The notes beneath the pieces were generated by a model, which did not search any database, was not told where the DNA came from, and saw only the letters and a list, made by a program, of their open reading frames with translations. Positions 62,235 to 64,000 of a DNA stretch of 64,000 nt are shown here, piece by piece. This stretch comes from Dysgonomonas gadei ATCC BAA-286 (lineage in GTDB: Bacteria > Bacteroidota > Bacteroidia > Bacteroidales > Dysgonomonadaceae): the NCBI RefSeq assembly GCF_000213555.1, contig NZ_GL891986.1, forward strand, positions 127,123-191,122. The letters are read 5' to 3'. Each line of letters begins with the position of its first letter. Within the stretch, counting starts at the first letter, position 1. A program made the position numbers and the translations under genes.

Positions 62235-64000
62235 ATGAGAATTAAAGCAAGTTATTCTAACACTCCCTCTTGGAGGAGTGCGTATACACAAGTGAATCTG
62301 CCGAAAGAATTACTGCCACTGGAAAAAGTAGCACGTAATCTATGGTGGGTATGGAACAACGACGCAACAGACCTTTTCGCTGAATTTGATCCTGAACTTT
62401 GGAAAAAAAGCGAACACAATCCGGTTATCTTACTACAGAAAATTTCTTATGAAAGAATTGACGAAATTCTTAAAGACTCTATCCTGATGGATAAAGTGAA
62501 AAAAGTGATTAAGAATTTCGAATCATATATAGCCGAAAAATTTGATAAAGCAAAGCCATCCGTTGCATATTTCAGCATGGAGTATGGTTTTTCGCATGTA
62601 TTGAAGATTTACTCAGGAGGTCTTGGAGTATTGGCGGGTGACTATCTGAAAGAAGCCAGTGATAGCCATGTAGACCTTACAGGCGTTGGATTCCTGTATC
62701 GTTATGGATATTTCACACAGTCTATTTCTCCTGACGGTCAGCAGGTAGCTAATTATGAGCCGCAGAACTTTGGCGAACTACCACTCGATCCGGTATTGAA
62801 CGAAGACGGAAACCAGATGATTCTGGCTGTACCGTATCCGGATAGAGATATCTATGCAAACGTATGGAGAGTAAATGTAGGACGTATTAGTCTCTACTTA
62901 CTTGATACTGATATTGACTTGAATAGTGAATATGACCGTCCTATTACTCACCAATTATATGGTGGCGACTGGGAGAACCGTCTGAAACAGGAATACCTGT
63001 TGGGTATCGGTGGTATTTTACTACTCAACAAACTGGGAATTAAGAAAGAAATATATCATTGTAATGAAGGCCATGCCGCATTGATTAATGTTCAGCGCCT
63101 ACTTGACCTTATCGAAGGTGAAGGGCTTACATTCAATCAGGCATTGGAAGTTGTACGTGCTTCAGGTCTGTACACAGTGCATACTCCCGTTCCGGCAGGG
63201 CACGACTATTTCGATGAAGGTCTCCTTGGCAAATATCTTGGCAGCTATCCGGCCCGCCTGGGTATCTCATGGCAGGATTTCGTAGACATGGGACGTGAGC
63301 ATCCGGGTAGCGGGGAAAAGTTCAGCATGAGTGTATTTGCACTAAACACCTGCCTTGAAGCCAATGGCGTAAGTTACCTGCATGGAATCGTTTCGCGTCA
63401 TATGTTCCAGCCTGTATGGCCGGGATATTTCCCCGAAGAACTGCATGTAGGACATGTAACGAATGGTGTACATATGCCGACATGGACAGCGAAGGAAATG
63501 AAAGAACTATATGAGAGGACATTCGATAAGAATTTCTATAACGACCAGTCTAATCATGAAATATGGGATAATATATACAGTGTTCCCGATGCTGAAATCT
63601 GGAAACTGCGCCTGGCAATGAAGAAGCGTCTGGTATCTTATGTTCAGGAGCAAATGAAAGAAGGATGGATAAAGAACCAGAAAGCGCCGTCTGCAATATT
63701 CAACATTGTGGATAAGATCAATCCCGATGCGTTGCTTGTAGGTTTCGGCCGTCGTTTTGCGACATATAAGCGTGCTCACTTATTATTTACTGATCTCGAC
63801 CGTTTATCGAAACTGGTAAATAACGAGAAATATCCGATACAGTTCCTGTATACAGGAAAGGCTCACCCTGCCGATGGAGCCGGACAAGGTTTGATCAAAC
63901 AGATTGTAGAGATTTCGCGCCGTCCTGAATTTTTCGGAAAGATCATTTTTCTTGAAAACTATGACATGCGTCTTGCCAAACGCCTTATATCAGGTGTTGA
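62235..64000 (+). CDS. glgP: Alpha-glucan (glycogen) phosphorylase, N-terminal part (cut by window end)
   Basis: Begins at the ATG at 62235 and runs open for 588 codons to the window end. The N-terminal region has N-L-P-K-E-L-L-P-L-E-K-V-A-R-N-L-W-W-V-W-N (a DUF3417-like start typical of short GT35 phosphorylases), then A-Y-F-S-M-E-Y-G-F (about residue 110), L-S-G-G-L-G-V-L-A-G-D-Y-L-K (glucan/phosphate loop region), H-C-N-E-G-H-A-A, and G-F-G-R-R-F-A-T-Y-K-R-A near the end. The PLP lysine lies beyond the window. It releases glucose-1-phosphate from glycogen with phosphate in the cytoplasm. Confidence 0.9.
   Translation, partial: MRIKASYSNTPSWRSAYTQVNLPKELLPLEKVARNLWWVWNNDATDLFAEFDPELWKKSEHNPVILLQKISYERIDEILKDSILMDKVKKVIKNFESYIAEKFDKAKPSVAYFSMEYGFSHVLKIYSGGLGVLAGDYLKEASDSHVDLTGVGFLYRYGYFTQSISPDGQQVANYEPQNFGELPLDPVLNEDGNQMILAVPYPDRDIYANVWRVNVGRISLYLLDTDIDLNSEYDRPITHQLYGGDWENRLKQEYLLGIGGILLLNKLGIKKEIYHCNEGHAALINVQRLLDLIEGEGLTFNQALEVVRASGLYTVHTPVPAGHDYFDEGLLGKYLGSYPARLGISWQDFVDMGREHPGSGEKFSMSVFALNTCLEANGVSYLHGIVSRHMFQPVWPGYFPEELHVGHVTNGVHMPTWTAKEMKELYERTFDKNFYNDQSNHEIWDNIYSVPDAEIWKLRLAMKKRLVSYVQEQMKEGWIKNQKAPSAIFNIVDKINPDALLVGFGRRFATYKRAHLLFTDLDRLSKLVNNEKYPIQFLYTGKAHPADGAGQGLIKQIVEISRRPEFFGKIIFLENYDMRLAKRLISGV

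Noticed and set aside
1..64000. tRNA, rRNA, tmRNA and RNase P genes
   Set aside because: No T-arm GTTCGA with matching acceptor stems and no signature of these RNAs was found on either strand by eye.

Overview
The window is from a Bacteroidota chromosome, most likely a Dysgonomonas-like member of the Bacteroidales. This rests on protein families (SusC/SusD, type IX secretion proteins PorE and PorD, lipoprotein-type TamL, fused FeoAB, MutS2, GT3-type glycogen synthase), on TAnnTTTG-type -7 promoter boxes and on the scarcity of Shine-Dalgarno sequences. The genus is an inference. Most of the DNA is ordinary core genome; the unusual material lies between the genes.

Layout. 1-6.5 kb: end of a nitroreductase, outer-membrane proteins, membrane transporters, a Gpi18-like glycosyltransferase, MnmA and a TRIC-type channel. 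6.6-9.5 kb: adjacent porE and porD (type IX secretion). 9.5-15.4 kb: a lipoprotein, a TrmH/SpoU methyltransferase, TamL and a TPR protein. 15.4-17 kb: copy 1 of a GC-rich repeat, an HTH gene and AT-rich repeated words. 17-24.3 kb: a PDZ protein, an ABC-F ATPase, SerB, and a pyrE-SRPBCC-argH run. 24.4-25 kb: a candidate 6S-like RNA and a small FeoB-associated Cys-rich membrane protein. 25-31.3 kb: a SusC/SusD operon with two accessory lipoproteins, of the type linked to oligopeptide uptake. 31.8-34.3 kb: feoAB. 34.9-36.0 and 49.5-50.6 kb: a ~1.1 kb inverted repeat pair enclosing 13.5 kb with mutS2, a TolB-like protein, threonine catabolism (tdh-kbl), a GDPD, an NTF2-fold immunity-like protein, an S9 peptidase and an arginine-deiminase-type enzyme. 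50.7-57.3 kb: ohr, a small exported protein behind a leader terminator, an SDR epimerase, and aldA-lutABC (lactaldehyde to lactate to pyruvate). 57.4-60 kb: META lipoprotein, nitrilase-type amidase, acyltransferase. 60-64 kb: glycogen synthase and glycogen phosphorylase (cut by the window end), with a LacI-type palindrome between them.

The strongest candidates for something undescribed are: (i) the GC-rich repeat family, three large copies without a transposase, with nested inverted repeats and hairpins whose arms change together between copies; (ii) the 13.5 kb segment bounded by inverted copies, which could invert; (iii) a short palindromic motif with an asymmetric tail (AGGTCNCAGACCTATTTATT) found six times, always in the leader of a + strand gene, three times around glgA/glgP; (iv) a rod-like RNA with a 13-bp closing stem next to a small gene that is easily missed. 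All comparisons were made by eye; no search or folding program was run.
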